The notes under the pieces: model-generated
Seen by the model: the letters and a program-made list of their open reading frames with translations, nothing else
Databases searched by the model: none
What the model was told of the DNA's origin: nothing
Made by a program: the position numbers and the translations under genes
Source: Adiantum capillus-veneris
Lineage: Eukaryota; Streptophyta; Polypodiopsida; Polypodiales; Pteridaceae
Length of the DNA stretch: 64,000 bases
Direction: 5' to 3'
NCBI GenBank assembly: GCA_014529385.2
Contig: CM043965.1
Span: 13,345,912-13,409,911 of the forward strand
Part shown: piece by piece, positions 25,111 through 35,275 of the stretch
Numbering within the stretch: position 1 is the stretch's first letter
Layout: the number at the start of each line of letters is the position of its first letter

Positions 25111-25565
25111 AGATCTCTCCTGAGGAGTAAGCTTGGGTCGTGCATCCTTCTTCTTTGGGTTGCTCTTTCTCTTTTTACTTTAATTCCCAGAAGTCTGTTC
25201 GGCTCGTTGTGTCATGGCCTCATCGGTGGGGTAGGTCAGACTGCCAGAGTGAATGGCAAAGCCCCGCTTCGCATGACTCATCAACTCCTGAATAGAAGCT
25301 GACTACTGTTCCAAGCAGTGATCTCGGATCTCTGTAGGTAGACCCAAGGTGAACCGCTCAATCTATTCTCTGAACTAGATCTTCTTGAATGAAGAGGCGG
25401 GTAGAAAAGAGCTCCAGAATCTCTCACAGTAAGCATTCACTGTATCTCTCTTGGTCATTTGAAGATGGTTCCAAGCAGCTCGTATATCGCGTTCATATTC
25501 TTGCGTCAACCAAGAAGAAATAAAAAGCTTCTTAAATTTCAGCCATTTAACTGGCGCAGTCTTGT

Positions 25566-26536
25566 TTAAAAGAAGCGTGGACCACCAAGTTCTGCATTCC
25601 CCTTAAAGTAAGAGGCAGCTCTCCGAATCTTGGAGTGCTCTGAGTAGCGTCCTCCCACGAAAGCGATGTCAAACTGCTGTATAAAAGACAAAGCCTTCGA
25701 AGCATCTTGGTATCCTGAAAAATTGTCAAATTTTATCGACTGTCCACCTTCCTTAAACTCTTGGACTTTCTTGCTTTTATCTTCCAAAAAGTCATACTGG
25801 TTGGCTTTATGAAAATTCTTCTTGTTCGCATAAAATTTTCCGTCATCGGAGTCTGAACTGTTTGTAGACGAGTCCTCTGTAGAACTGTCAGTCACTGGGA
25901 GAGATTTAGACTTCTTTGCCTTTTTCTTGCCCTTTCCGAAACGTTGTTTCTTGCTTCTCTTTTTGCCTTTTCTGTCTTCTTCGCTCGAATCTAAAGAGCT
26001 AGAAGAACTGTCAGAAGAAGAAGAAGAAGAAGAAGAAGAAGAAGAAGAACCTGGTACTCCTTCAAAGCGAACACGCTTCTTCTGTTTCTTTGCTTTGTCA
26101 AATGTCGACTGACGACCCAAATAACCCGGGAAGTCAGTGCCTTTCTTCTGCTTTTTGCCGTGCTTTTTGGCTTTCTTCTGCGCGTCAAAAGCCGAGCTAT
26201 CCGTGCATCAACCACCTCTTCTAATTCCTTCTCTGAATATTGCTTGTGATCAGAAGGTGTCTTGAGAGCGGGTTTCAGGGGTTGTGTTGTGGTTTTCTGC
26301 CACTGTGCATGCACTTCCTAAAAAGAAGTCTCGCTCATATATTTTGCCAACTTCGGGTCCTTCGCAAAACTGAGCATCATCTTTGTTGCATCGCCGATCA
26401 ATTGACGACGCTTCATCTCTCTTTGCTTCGCCTGAGTAGGCTGAGGCGGGCCATACTCTCTGCCGAAATCTTCCTTGTGATCCCTGCCCGCATCTCCAGA
26501 TGCAGAGGGAGTCGACTGATCCTTGCATGAAGCCAT
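25566..26536 (-). pseudogene. gag: Gypsy D1 gag remnant with poly-Ser tract
   Basis: It starts MASCKDQSTPSASGDAGRD at 26536, just inside the primer-binding site. Frame changes follow near 26318 and 26000-26120. The core IKFDNFSGYQDASKALSFI, with RRAASYFKGNAE, is the retrotransposon gag domain and matches gypsy C (VSFTTFTGFDDRKKALSFL). A (GAA)n tract at 26014-26048 (plus strand) encodes a run of serines. The core ends in a frameshift near 25600, where the expected QWW is lost. Confidence 0.85.
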
Positions 26537-26595
26537 AGGTGCCGTGGAAAAAAAAATTTGGGGATCTGATTTCCGGTAGAAGAGAAATCAGCCGT

Positions 26596-26607
26596 GCTCT
26601 GATACCA
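26596..26607 (-). promoter_or_regulatory. Gypsy D1 primer-binding site (tRNA-iMet)
   Basis: The minus strand reads TGGTATCAGAGC, one base inside the 5' LTR at 26609. Confidence 0.9.
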
Positions 26608-26608
26608 T

Positions 26609-26980
26609 TGTAACAGACTTGGACATTCCAAGTCAAGAATCAATCACAACAGCACCAAATAACCACTTCAAAACAATTCGCAGATCACAATAGATTTGCA
26701 CTGGCCCGACGGAGTTCCGTGCCTAGAGATATTGGGCCCAAAGACAGGAGCCCCTTTCGGTATTTCTTTATGTATTAATCAATGATCAAAGTACAATAGA
26801 GCGGTCAAGGTCTCACTCTCAGACTCTACGTCCAGATGCTCTTCAGAGTGTGAGTCCTCACTGCTTATTTAAAGTTTACAAGGGATGCCAAAAGCAGAGC
26901 CCCAAAAGCTTCAAAATAAAGCAAACTCTGTTTCTCTCACAAGCCCTCTCCAAGGCTTTAATAAAAATAAAGCAGTGCAA

Positions 26981-27037
<57 letters not shown>

Positions 27038-27287
27038 GCTCAAATTGCGTCGCTCAAAAGCTGAAAATCAGCGCAAAATCCGGAAATTCCGTACGATGCC
27101 ACATCATCATGCCAGTGCATTTCACGGAAAAATCATTTGTTGCTTTTAGGATTAGGGTTAGGGTTTTTGGCAGATTTTAGGATTTGCAGGTTTTAAAGTT
27201 AGGGTTTGCAAAATTAGGGTTTTCAGCAGCAGTCAGGGTTAGGGTTTCTCGCATGCTCTCGTGCAGACACGTCATCTCTTTGTGACA
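26609..27287 (-). repeat. Gypsy D1 5' LTR (679 bp)
   Basis: It matches the 3' LTR but has a (CT)n expansion at 26984-27035 where the other copy has only CTCCCTCTCTC. Its telomere-like block (27147-27250) is shorter. The expansion and the shortened block nearly cancel in length. Confidence 0.92.
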
Positions 27288-27292
27288 GAAAA

Positions 27293-28054
27293 TGCTAATG
27301 TCTGAAATCTGCAAACCTTTATCTGCTGAATTCTGACTCTATGTCGGTGACGACGATGCGACGATGACGCGCTGAAAACGCAGATGCTCAGCATCTGCGT
27401 TTTCTGGGCTGAAACTGTAAACCTTGATGAATCTGACCGTGCGACGAGGATCTGCTGCGAGAAGGTGAGATCTGCGAGGTTTGGGACTTGAACTACGATG
27501 AGTCTATGCTGAAAATTGAAAACGCTGGTGTTCTTCTGAGTTATGTCGCGGTAGAACTGCAAACGCTAGGGGCTGATCTGCAACTCAAAAACGCTGGCTG
27601 AAATCTGTCTTCCTGATGCAAAAACTCGGGTTCCTCTCGTGGCTTGCTGCTGCCGGGATGATCTGCAATCCAAATCACTAGGGCTCATCCGGGTCAAAAA
27701 CGCTAGGCCTTGCAATGCAAAAATGCTAGGTCTTCTGTCTTGGGGGATCTTGCTGAGAAGTTGCCTGATGAACACAGGGTTCCTGCTGCCTCTTTTGCTA
27801 GAAAGTGCTAGCGCTAGGTTTCTATATATATTTGCTTACTGAATTTGCCCTACCCAGTTCCCAACAAAAGTCGCTTAAAAATAATAAGTGAAAAATGTCA
27901 AAAATAGGGAAAATAGGTCTATGCACTGTAAAAATGCTCCTGATGGGTTCTGATGGAAATCTGGTGATCATGCTGTGTGCAGCCGGAGGATATGCATCTA
28001 CTCTAAGTATCTTGACATGCACGATTTGCGAACAGACTAAAAAAAGTGCTAGAT
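27293..28054 (-). repeat. Element B 5' LTR, piece 2 of 3
   Basis: Continues the B LTR from the D1 duplication to TAGAT (28050-28054), where gypsy C inserted. It contains the TATATATA core and AAACGCTAGG motifs (plus-strand view), matching 17030-17800. Confidence 0.9.
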
Positions 28055-29531
28055 TGTCACCAGTGTGTGACTACTATCTATCCTTTTTGTTGATTTCTTT
28101 CTTATTATCTATTTACTTTCACTTTTTGGAAACACCCCTCGGGAAATCTAACTGCCCTGCATTGCATAGCTAGTGTGGAACTGTCCAAAGGGAGTCCAGG
28201 CCTGAGGGCAAGAGAGCACTAAGGTTGGACAAGGACTATGGTTAGCCAAGTGGGGTCATTGACTAGCCAAAGTGGAATCCTTTGCTACAGAGGCTACATT
28301 TCAGTTCTGGATGTGGCCGCAGTGTACAAAGAGGGTCGGATGACCTAGAAAGATACAATGGCAACATCTCCTAAAATTTAGGGAACTGCTATTTTGGGAC
28401 CTGAAAATGTCTTCGCGTCATTACGTGCAGTTTGACATGGGGATCATTTTGTTACTCTGTGGCCAAGTCAACAGAGGCTGCAGGTGAGATATTTTTAGAC
28501 CCGAGGGTCTAAAGCGGGAAAGTGCACAAATGAGTGACACTTGGCACTCTGAGGCCAGTTTACTACTTATAGAGAAGGGAAAAACGTGATTTATAGCTGG
28601 GAGGCTCATTTTGCAAGTCTCTGTCACAGGTTAAGAGCTATGGAGTGCTTGCTTTCCCTCTTATGCACAGTGCGGTGCCAGGAGTGATGCCCTGCACGCT
28701 ACGCACTGCCCTCTCTCTCCCCTTTGGCAGTATGTTATGCCCCTCTAGTGGGCTCTTCATTTGACCAATGTACAGTTGTGTGGGTTCATGCGCGATTGCC
28801 GAGGCAAGAGCCTCTTGCACAGGTACTGGATTAGCTAGCGGCTAATCCCCCCGCAGGTACAGGTGAATTCGGAGAGGTTTCACGCCAGAAATCTCGTCCG
28901 ATTCAAAGGGCAAGTAGCCCTACAGGTGCGGGAGCTCGAGGACTTGCTAGGGATGCGACCGGCACGCGAAACGGAGCCCGAAACAGTGAATTACAGCCTG
29001 CTGTGTATTTTTGCAGGTTTAGGGTTTTGGCCCTAAACGGACCCTAATACCCCCAGGAGGTTCGGGGACGCAAGGGGACCGCTGTACAGGCGATCTGGCG
29101 CATTTTCAGGGCTGAAAACAGAGAATTCAGCGTGCTGCAGATTCTCGCCAGGTTTTGCAAAGTGCCCGTATGCGTCGGGAAAGTCAGTCAATGCGTGGGA
29201 ATACTGACCGTGAAGGGTTCTAGTACAGTTATGCTACCGAAATCGGGCTGGAACAGTGGAAATTCAGCCGAGTTTGTGCGGGGCAGCTTGTAGGAACCAC
29301 AGCGTTTATTCCCTCTTTTGAACAATAAAGAAATACCGAAAGGGGCGCCTAAGTTAGGGGCCAATCTGGTGTCCGTCTACTTATACAGGTGCAATCTAGC
29401 AGCCTGTATCCCTCTCCCCTTTGATGTGTCTTGAAAGTACAGGTAAAATAGACGACTAATAATGGGTGAAAGCTAAATCAAGGTTTAAAGTAAAGTCTAC
29501 CGCCCTTTTTGGATTGAACAGGCCGGTTACA
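28055..29531 (+). repeat. Gypsy C 5' LTR (1,477 bp)
   Basis: Starts TGTCACCAGTGTG, ends GGCCGGTTACA. A poly(A)-signal-like AACAATAAAG lies at about 29320-29330. An imperfect TATA-like CTTATAGAGAAG is at 28565-28577. The small ORFs inside are not supported as genes. Confidence 0.95.
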
Positions 29532-29547
29532 TGGTTCCATCGACGGG
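29532..29547 (+). promoter_or_regulatory. Gypsy C candidate primer-binding site, tRNA not identified
   Basis: TGGTTCCATCGACGGG starts directly after the LTR. The TGG start fits pairing with a tRNA CCA end, but it is not the tRNA-iMet site used by the other elements here, and I could not assign the tRNA. Confidence 0.5.
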
Positions 29548-29639
29548 ATTAAATCACTTTTTCCCATAGAAGTGAGCCTTGGGCAGTTTTCGGCTTGAAG
29601 ACATAGGGGATCATAGACCAGACACAGGGAATTGCAATT

Positions 29640-31181
29640 ATGGCTGACAGACCAGATGATGTGACTGAAGAGGTTTCCTCTTCACAGGGTCAACAGACAC
29701 ATGAAGTGGGTGAGTCCTCAAGACCACCACAGACTGATGATGATATATTCAGGACCCAGTTGGTTACTGCTGTGGCTATGTTCACACAAGTAATGCAGAA
29801 TCCGAGGTTTTTAGCCTTTCTGCAACCTCCTGTTCCGTCTCAGCAAGTTGGGTCACTGGATCATATTCAAAAGCCTGTTAAGGCTCGAGCACAGGTGATT
29901 CATACCGCACAGTCAATGGAAACACCTGTACACTCGACGGAGAACATGCAGTCTCCACAACCTATGCCTAAGGTACAAGAACAGGTGGCTAAGATGCCAG
30001 CCTTTCAGGCTGTACGAGTTCAGCCCGCCACCTTTCAGCAGCCTATAGCTGGTTCTAATGGGCAGGGAAGCAACTTACAGGCTATGCAACAGGTCTTCCC
30101 ACCACCTTCAGTACACCCTGGCTATTTTGGAGGTGGATCCGTATTCCAAAGCATGGCTGGTCATGCACCTGGAAATCAGTTTTATACGCCAGGAACAGTG
30201 TTTGCGGGTGCTCAAACGATGATGCCTAACCCCATGTACAGTGTCATGGGTATGCAACCAGGGTTTCAAAGCACTCAGGGACAATTTGGGATGCCACAAG
30301 CAAATTTTGGTATGGCTGGAATTACAAATCAGCAGCCAAATATGGCATTTCCAGGTCAAGTTAATAGCGGCCAAGGAACACAGATGAACCTTAATAGTGT
30401 TCCCATGTTTCAGTCACTTCCATATGACAATTTAACGCCGCTGGAGAGGCCAACTCCGTACAAAGAAGGTGGCAAAGGTGTGTCATTCACGACCTTTACA
30501 GGGTTTGATGACAGGAAGAAGGCTCTTTCATTCCTCCAGCAGTTTGACAAGGCCTATGCAGGGGGAAACTTTACAGAGGCTTCAAAGGTCCGCAAGGCAG
30601 CCACTTTCTTGACAGGGAATGCGGGACAATGGTGGACAACTTTATTGCTTCAAGGGCAAGCTCCGTCCACATGGATTTACTTCAAGCAGATTTTTGCAGC
30701 AGCATGGTTATCTGATGACTTTGAAGCAGATGTCATGACAGAATGGCACCAGCTAAATGCTGCCACTTGCAGAAATCTGGATGATTACAATCGGAAGTTT
30801 TGGAAAGCTCTACTTCCAGTAACTTCCTATAGGTTTGTGCCATTGACAGAACAGATTGAAAAATACTGTTGTGGCCTACCTAAAGGATTGAGAAAATATT
30901 GCACGAAGACAAAAGTCACTACTTTGACGCAGCTCATCGAGGTAGCAAACACTGGCAATGGTTTGCTCAAGGGAGAAGATTGTGAATTTAACACTGGCGT
31001 CAAGGCAGGATCAGGCAAGAAAAATTCAGCCAAGAAGCACGTTCCCAAGGAGGCTCCTAAAGGGACTCGGGAGTCAGCCAACGCAGGGAAAGATAAAGCT
31101 ACGGCTGAATTAGAAAAAGGACCAGCAAAGAAATGGAAAAGACGTTTTCCTTGCAAGTCAGAAGAGCAAAAGAAGGTATGA
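29640..31181 (+). CDS. gag: Gypsy C Gag polyprotein (513 aa)
   Basis: Structural protein that forms the virus-like particle. The ATG at 29640 is the first in the leader, 108 bp after the LTR. Residues 1-280 are low complexity and rich in Gln, Met, Gly and Pro (for example GFQSTQGQFGMPQANFGMAG). Residues about 281-440 form the retrotransposon gag core (VSFTTFTGFDDRKKALSFL, NAGQWWTTLL, FAAAWLSDDFEADVMTEWH). The Lys-rich C-terminus ends before any zinc knuckle. The CCHC knuckle is instead at the start of the overlapping pol frame, so a full nucleocapsid requires a frame change. It overlaps pol by 49 nt from the pol ATG, or 73 nt from the last upstream stop. Confidence 0.95.
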   Translation: MADRPDDVTEEVSSSQGQQTHEVGESSRPPQTDDDIFRTQLVTAVAMFTQVMQNPRFLAFLQPPVPSQQVGSLDHIQKPVKARAQVIHTAQSMETPVHSTENMQSPQPMPKVQEQVAKMPAFQAVRVQPATFQQPIAGSNGQGSNLQAMQQVFPPPSVHPGYFGGGSVFQSMAGHAPGNQFYTPGTVFAGAQTMMPNPMYSVMGMQPGFQSTQGQFGMPQANFGMAGITNQQPNMAFPGQVNSGQGTQMNLNSVPMFQSLPYDNLTPLERPTPYKEGGKGVSFTTFTGFDDRKKALSFLQQFDKAYAGGNFTEASKVRKAATFLTGNAGQWWTTLLLQGQAPSTWIYFKQIFAAAWLSDDFEADVMTEWHQLNAATCRNLDDYNRKFWKALLPVTSYRFVPLTEQIEKYCCGLPKGLRKYCTKTKVTTLTQLIEVANTGNGLLKGEDCEFNTGVKAGSGKKNSAKKHVPKEAPKGTRESANAGKDKATAELEKGPAKKWKRRFPCKSEEQKKV

Positions 31182-34100
31182 GGACAGAGAACAAATGCTT
31201 TATATGTGAGCAGCCTGGCCACATTGCTTACAACTGTCCTACAAAGAAAAGGCCAGCTAATTCTGATGACAAGGAAGACAAGAAAGGAAAGAAGCCCATG
31301 GCTGGTCTAGTGCCAGATATGATGGGCGACAAACCAAATTCAGATGCAAGTGAGCTTTGCAGAGCATGGGGAAAGGTCAGGGATCAAACAGTGCTTATCT
31401 TCTTTGATCCAGGTGCCAAAGCCAACTTCATTTCCCCAGAATTGGCTTCAAAGTTGGGAATCAGACCTGAAGAGATGGGGTATACAGCAGAGGCAGGTTC
31501 GGCATGTCCTGGCCATACAGAGGCTGTGACACCCATCATTGGAAAGTTGCGTCTACATATCCAGTCCTATGTAGATGCTGAAGAATTTTACATCATGCCA
31601 CTGGACGGATGTGATGTGTTGTTAGGTATTCCTTGGTTGTTTCGTGTACAGGGAATCATGGATGCCTACAACAAAAAGATCACTGTACAGAGCAGGGGAA
31701 AGACTCACATTCTGGATGTAAAGCTTAAAGGGGAGTCTATTCCTACTGTATCAGCTTCTGCTATTACTTCTGTAATGAAAAAGCATCTTTCTGCGTACTT
31801 GGTTTTTGCACGTGAAGTGTCAGATTGTGATGAATCAAATTTATCTGTGCTAGATAAAGAAAGGTCAATGTTTTTACAACAGTATAGTGACTGTTTTTCC
31901 GATTCATTACCGTCTCAATTACCGCCAGAGAGACCCGAGGACCATGCGATAGATTTGGTGCCAGGCTGTAGCCCACCAAATAAGCCTCCGTACAGGGTTA
32001 GTGCGGCTCAGCAGAAAGAGATAATGGGCCAAGTACAGGAGCTGTTAGAAAAGGGGCTGATTCAGCCCAGTTCATCTCCATTCTGTTCTCCAGTGTTGTT
32101 GGTGCAGAAAAAGGATGGCTCATGGCGTATGTGCATCGACTACCGTGCACTGAACAAGAATACCATCAAGAATAGGTTTCCTATACCTAGAATTGATGAT
32201 ATTATGGACAAATTAGAAGGAGCAGCTATGTTTAGCAGGATAGATCTAAAGAGTGGGTATCATCAGATCCGCATTAGATCAGAGGATGTGCACAAGACTG
32301 CTTTTAGAACGACGTTTGGCCTTTACGAATTTTTAGTGATGCCCTTTGGTCTCACAAATGCTCCTGCTACGTTCAATAGGATGATGGACAGAATTTTCCG
32401 TCCACACCAGCAGTTTGTTGGTACATTCTTTGATGACATGATAGTCTACTCAAAGAATGAAGAGGAGCATAGGCATCACTTGGCCATTGTGTTCAAAGAG
32501 CTACGCAGTCATAGGTTGCTCATCAATGCAAAGAAAAGTGAGTTTTTTCTGGAAGAGATTCACTTTCTGGGACACATTGTCTCAAAGGATGGTGTCAGAA
32601 TGGATCCTGCAAAAGTCGAAGCGATCAAGTCATGGCCAAATTTGAAGACGGTGCATGATGTCCGAAGCTTTTTGGGACTATGCTCCTATTACAGAAGGTT
32701 TATCCGAAATTTTGCTGAGATTGCTTCACCTTTACATGCTCTTCAAAAGAAGGCAGTCACTTTTAGATGGACACAAAAAGAGATTTCAGCTTTTAATCTC
32801 TTAAAGGAAAAGATGACTTCAGATCCAGTCATTGTGTTGCCAGATCTTAGGAAGTCATTTGTGGTCCAGTGTGATGCCTGCGGTAGTAGCATTGGTGCTG
32901 TGCTAATGCAAGATGGCAGGGTAGTAGCCTATGAGAGCAGAATTTTGCAAGGGCCAGAGATGACCATGCAGGTCTATGAGAAAGAATTACTGGCTGTGAT
33001 TCATGCGCTCTTAAGTTGGAAACACTACCTGCTAGGTGCAGATTTCGTTGTCCAAACGGATCATCAGACCTTGCGATACTTCTTGACACAGACAAAGTTA
33101 TCTGAGAAGCATATGCGATGGGCAAATATCTTGTCCATGTTCCATTTTCAGATTGTGCATGTGGAAGGCAAGAAGAACGTTGTGGCTGATGCCTTGTCAA
33201 GGAAGCCACAAATTTCAGCTGTGTCGATTCCTTATCATCATGAACTTGATGATATGAGAGAACAGTATGCAAATGATGAAGATTTTGCAAGGGTCTTCGA
33301 GCAACTAATGGATGGACAACGTCATGAACACTATCTTCTTAAAGACGGGTTCATGATGATGCATGGCAGATTGTGTGTCACAAAGCCATTGCGACGCAAA
33401 GTTATGGAAGAGAGTCATGTCCCACCGTATGCAGGGCATCGTGGTATCGATGCTACAGTTAAAGCGGTTGAGACATTCTTCTACTGGCCTACATTGAGAA
33501 GAGATGTGGATGCCTTTGTGCGAGAATGCCTAATATGCCAAAAGGTCAAGTTTGACGGGCAAAAGGCACCAGGGTTATTGCAACCACTACCTATTCCAGA
33601 TAAACCATGGGAAAGTATTGCTATGGATTTTATCTTTGATCTTCCGAGAACGCAGATAGGAAACGATGGTATTTGGACCATTATTTGCAGATTCAGCAAA
33701 CAGGCTCATTTTATTCCTGTCAGGAAGAAGATAAAGCCAGATCAGATGGCACGCTTGTTTATGAGCAATATTTTCGAGTATCATGGCATGCCACAGTCGA
33801 TTGTTAGCGACCGTGATCCACGCATGACAAGTTTGTTCTGGAGAGGTTTGTTTGAGAATATGGGGACCACGCTCAAATTCTCTTCGTCATTTCTTCCTCA
33901 AACAGATGGGCAGTCAGAAGAGGCAAATTCTACTGTCCTAGATCTGCTGAAGTGTTATGTGTCAGAGCATAAAGGAAAGTGGGAGCAGTATTTGCCATTG
34001 GTGGAGTATGCATACAATAATACAGTGCATTCATCAACTGGCAAGGCACCCTTTGAGATAGTTGAAGGTGGCAAGAAAGTTCCTCCCATACTGCATACAA

Positions 34101-34702
34101 AGGACAAGATATTTGAAGCAGATAAGTATGTTCAGGACATGGATGAAATGTACAAGAAGGTCAAAGTGGCCTTAGAAAGGACTCAGGCAAAGCAAAAGAA
34201 AGCAGCTGATCGTCACCGTCGTGAAGTGGTATATTCACTTGGTGATTGGGTGCTTCTACGGTTTGAAAAGGCAAGGTTAAAGAAGATGAAGGGCAAGGAA
34301 AGACTCTTTCCAAAGCTCAGCATGCGTTACTATGGGCCTTTTCAAGTATGCGACATAATCAGTGATGTTGCATATAGGCTGAAATTGCCTGACAGTTGGA
34401 AGATTCACAATGCGTTTCATGTGAGTCTTCTCAGACCCTATGTGGGTGATGTGCCAGAAGATATGCCAGCTGAAGATCAGCCGGAAGTCGAGGAACTTGA
34501 CGAGATCTTGGTCCCTGAACAGATTTTGGCACACAAAGAAAGGAAAGTGAAAGGCAAGGTTGCCAGGCGTTACTTAGTAAAGTTCAGAAACTATCCACCA
34601 ATGGATGCTAAGTGGATGGAAGAAGGTGAACTTGCAGAGTCACCAACTGTGTTATCACTTTACCTGGAAGCCTTCGATTTGCAACCTACCTTGACCCCTT
34701 GA
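31133..34702 (+). CDS. pol: Gypsy C Pol polyprotein (1,189 aa): protease, RT, RNase H, integrase, chromodomain-like
   Basis: It carries out reverse transcription and integration. CCHC knuckle at residues 22-35 (CFICEQPGHIAYNC). Protease FFDPGAKANFIS at 90-101. RT about 285-525, with Asp371 (SRIDLKSGYHQ) and FFDD at 432-435. RNase H with Asp581, Glu618, Asp643 and Asp686. Integrase HHCC (His762, His769, Cys799, Cys802) and catalytic Asp832, Asp893 and Glu929, spaced 61 and 36 as in Ty3. Chromodomain-like tail 1124-1165 (EILVPEQILAHK, YLVKFRNYPPMDAKWM). The frame is -1 relative to gag and open from 31109, so expression probably needs -1 frameshifting; no classic slippery heptamer is obvious. 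Cys852 and Leu921 replace an Asp and a His seen in D1 and D2. Confidence 0.96.
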   Translation: MEKTFSLQVRRAKEGMRTENKCFICEQPGHIAYNCPTKKRPANSDDKEDKKGKKPMAGLVPDMMGDKPNSDASELCRAWGKVRDQTVLIFFDPGAKANFISPELASKLGIRPEEMGYTAEAGSACPGHTEAVTPIIGKLRLHIQSYVDAEEFYIMPLDGCDVLLGIPWLFRVQGIMDAYNKKITVQSRGKTHILDVKLKGESIPTVSASAITSVMKKHLSAYLVFAREVSDCDESNLSVLDKERSMFLQQYSDCFSDSLPSQLPPERPEDHAIDLVPGCSPPNKPPYRVSAAQQKEIMGQVQELLEKGLIQPSSSPFCSPVLLVQKKDGSWRMCIDYRALNKNTIKNRFPIPRIDDIMDKLEGAAMFSRIDLKSGYHQIRIRSEDVHKTAFRTTFGLYEFLVMPFGLTNAPATFNRMMDRIFRPHQQFVGTFFDDMIVYSKNEEEHRHHLAIVFKELRSHRLLINAKKSEFFLEEIHFLGHIVSKDGVRMDPAKVEAIKSWPNLKTVHDVRSFLGLCSYYRRFIRNFAEIASPLHALQKKAVTFRWTQKEISAFNLLKEKMTSDPVIVLPDLRKSFVVQCDACGSSIGAVLMQDGRVVAYESRILQGPEMTMQVYEKELLAVIHALLSWKHYLLGADFVVQTDHQTLRYFLTQTKLSEKHMRWANILSMFHFQIVHVEGKKNVVADALSRKPQISAVSIPYHHELDDMREQYANDEDFARVFEQLMDGQRHEHYLLKDGFMMMHGRLCVTKPLRRKVMEESHVPPYAGHRGIDATVKAVETFFYWPTLRRDVDAFVRECLICQKVKFDGQKAPGLLQPLPIPDKPWESIAMDFIFDLPRTQIGNDGIWTIICRFSKQAHFIPVRKKIKPDQMARLFMSNIFEYHGMPQSIVSDRDPRMTSLFWRGLFENMGTTLKFSSSFLPQTDGQSEEANSTVLDLLKCYVSEHKGKWEQYLPLVEYAYNNTVHSSTGKAPFEIVEGGKKVPPILHTKDKIFEADKYVQDMDEMYKKVKVALERTQAKQKKAADRHRREVVYSLGDWVLLRFEKARLKKMKGKERLFPKLSMRYYGPFQVCDIISDVAYRLKLPDSWKIHNAFHVSLLRPYVGDVPEDMPAEDQPEVEELDEILVPEQILAHKERKVKGKVARRYLVKFRNYPPMDAKWMEEGELAESPTVLSLYLEAFDLQPTLTP

Positions 34703-35275
34703 GTTTCAAAGCTACATGGATTGTCAGTGTGACAATGGCTTCTGAAACAAATGATGTACATGGTATTTAAAGTGAGCTCAAATCAAATACTTGTTACATG
34801 AATGTTAGAGCTGTACAGATTGTCAGTTTGGCAATTGCTCTTATGGAATGTCCAAAAGTTTGGTTAGTGCTATAGAAGTGAGTATTTCTTGTCAGTTTGT
34901 CAAGGATACAGTGATTGCTTCTATTGAAGAGTACATGTGTAACTGCATTCTTAAACTGTCGGTTTGGGTATGCTTGAAAGTGTTACGGGATTTAACGTGT
35001 ACTATAAGACAGTGGCAAAATGTGCAGCTACCATTTTGTCATTGGAAAGTTAGTGACTCAAAGCAATGGCAGAGTGCGAAGCTACCACTATGTCATTGGG
35101 ACAGGGTTCACACGCAGGCAATACATGAGTCAACAAGGTGTTGAATACACCAGGGTTGACAATGAGCATGTATGTGTCGTACATGTGTCGACAGGTGTTG
35201 AATACATCAATGTTGACTAGGAGCTTGTACGACATAGATGCAAACGAGGACGTTTGAGATTTCAAGAGGGGGGTA
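34703..35275 (+). other. Gypsy C 3' non-coding region and polypurine tract
   Basis: There is no gene in this 570 bp. It contains short diverged direct repeats (GTTGAATACA at 35140 and 35197; AGTGGCAAAATGTGC/AATGGCAGAGTGCG). The purine run AAGAGGGGGGTA at 35264-35275 abuts the 3' LTR and is the plus-strand primer. Confidence 0.8.

Larger units (their letters stand above)
20238..27287 (-). mobile_element. Gypsy D1: complete but decayed Ty3/gypsy element (7.05 kb)
   Basis: It is flanked by GAAAA (20233-20237 and 27288-27292) and bounded by LTRs 20238-20927 and 26609-27287. Domain order on the minus strand is gag, zinc knuckle, protease, RT, RNase H, integrase, chromodomain-like tail, which is Ty3/gypsy order with a chromovirus-type C-terminus. 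Frameshifts, stops and a 98-bp tandem duplication disable it. The polypurine tract (AAGAGGGGGGTA on the minus strand) is the same as in gypsy C, so the two belong to related lineages. Confidence 0.95.

Noticed and set aside
21588-25302. Plus-strand ORFs across D1
   Set aside because: Antisense shadows of gag-pol; the minus strand has all the motifs.
28421-28820. Small ORFs in the gypsy C LTRs (68 and 60 codons)
   Set aside because: Present identically in both LTRs simply because the LTRs are identical; no coding signature.
31120-31190. A classic X-XXY-YYZ slippery site in the gag/pol overlap
   Set aside because: No heptamer in the gag frame fits; only A-rich codons such as AAA-AGA are present.
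33680-33700. Loss of a catalytic integrase Asp in gypsy C (Cys852)
   Set aside because: Ty3 spacing (61 and 36 residues) puts the catalytic triad at 832, 893 and 929; position 852 is conserved but not catalytic.
34277-34534. Antisense ORFs in gypsy C pol
   Set aside because: Shadows of a strongly supported sense protein.
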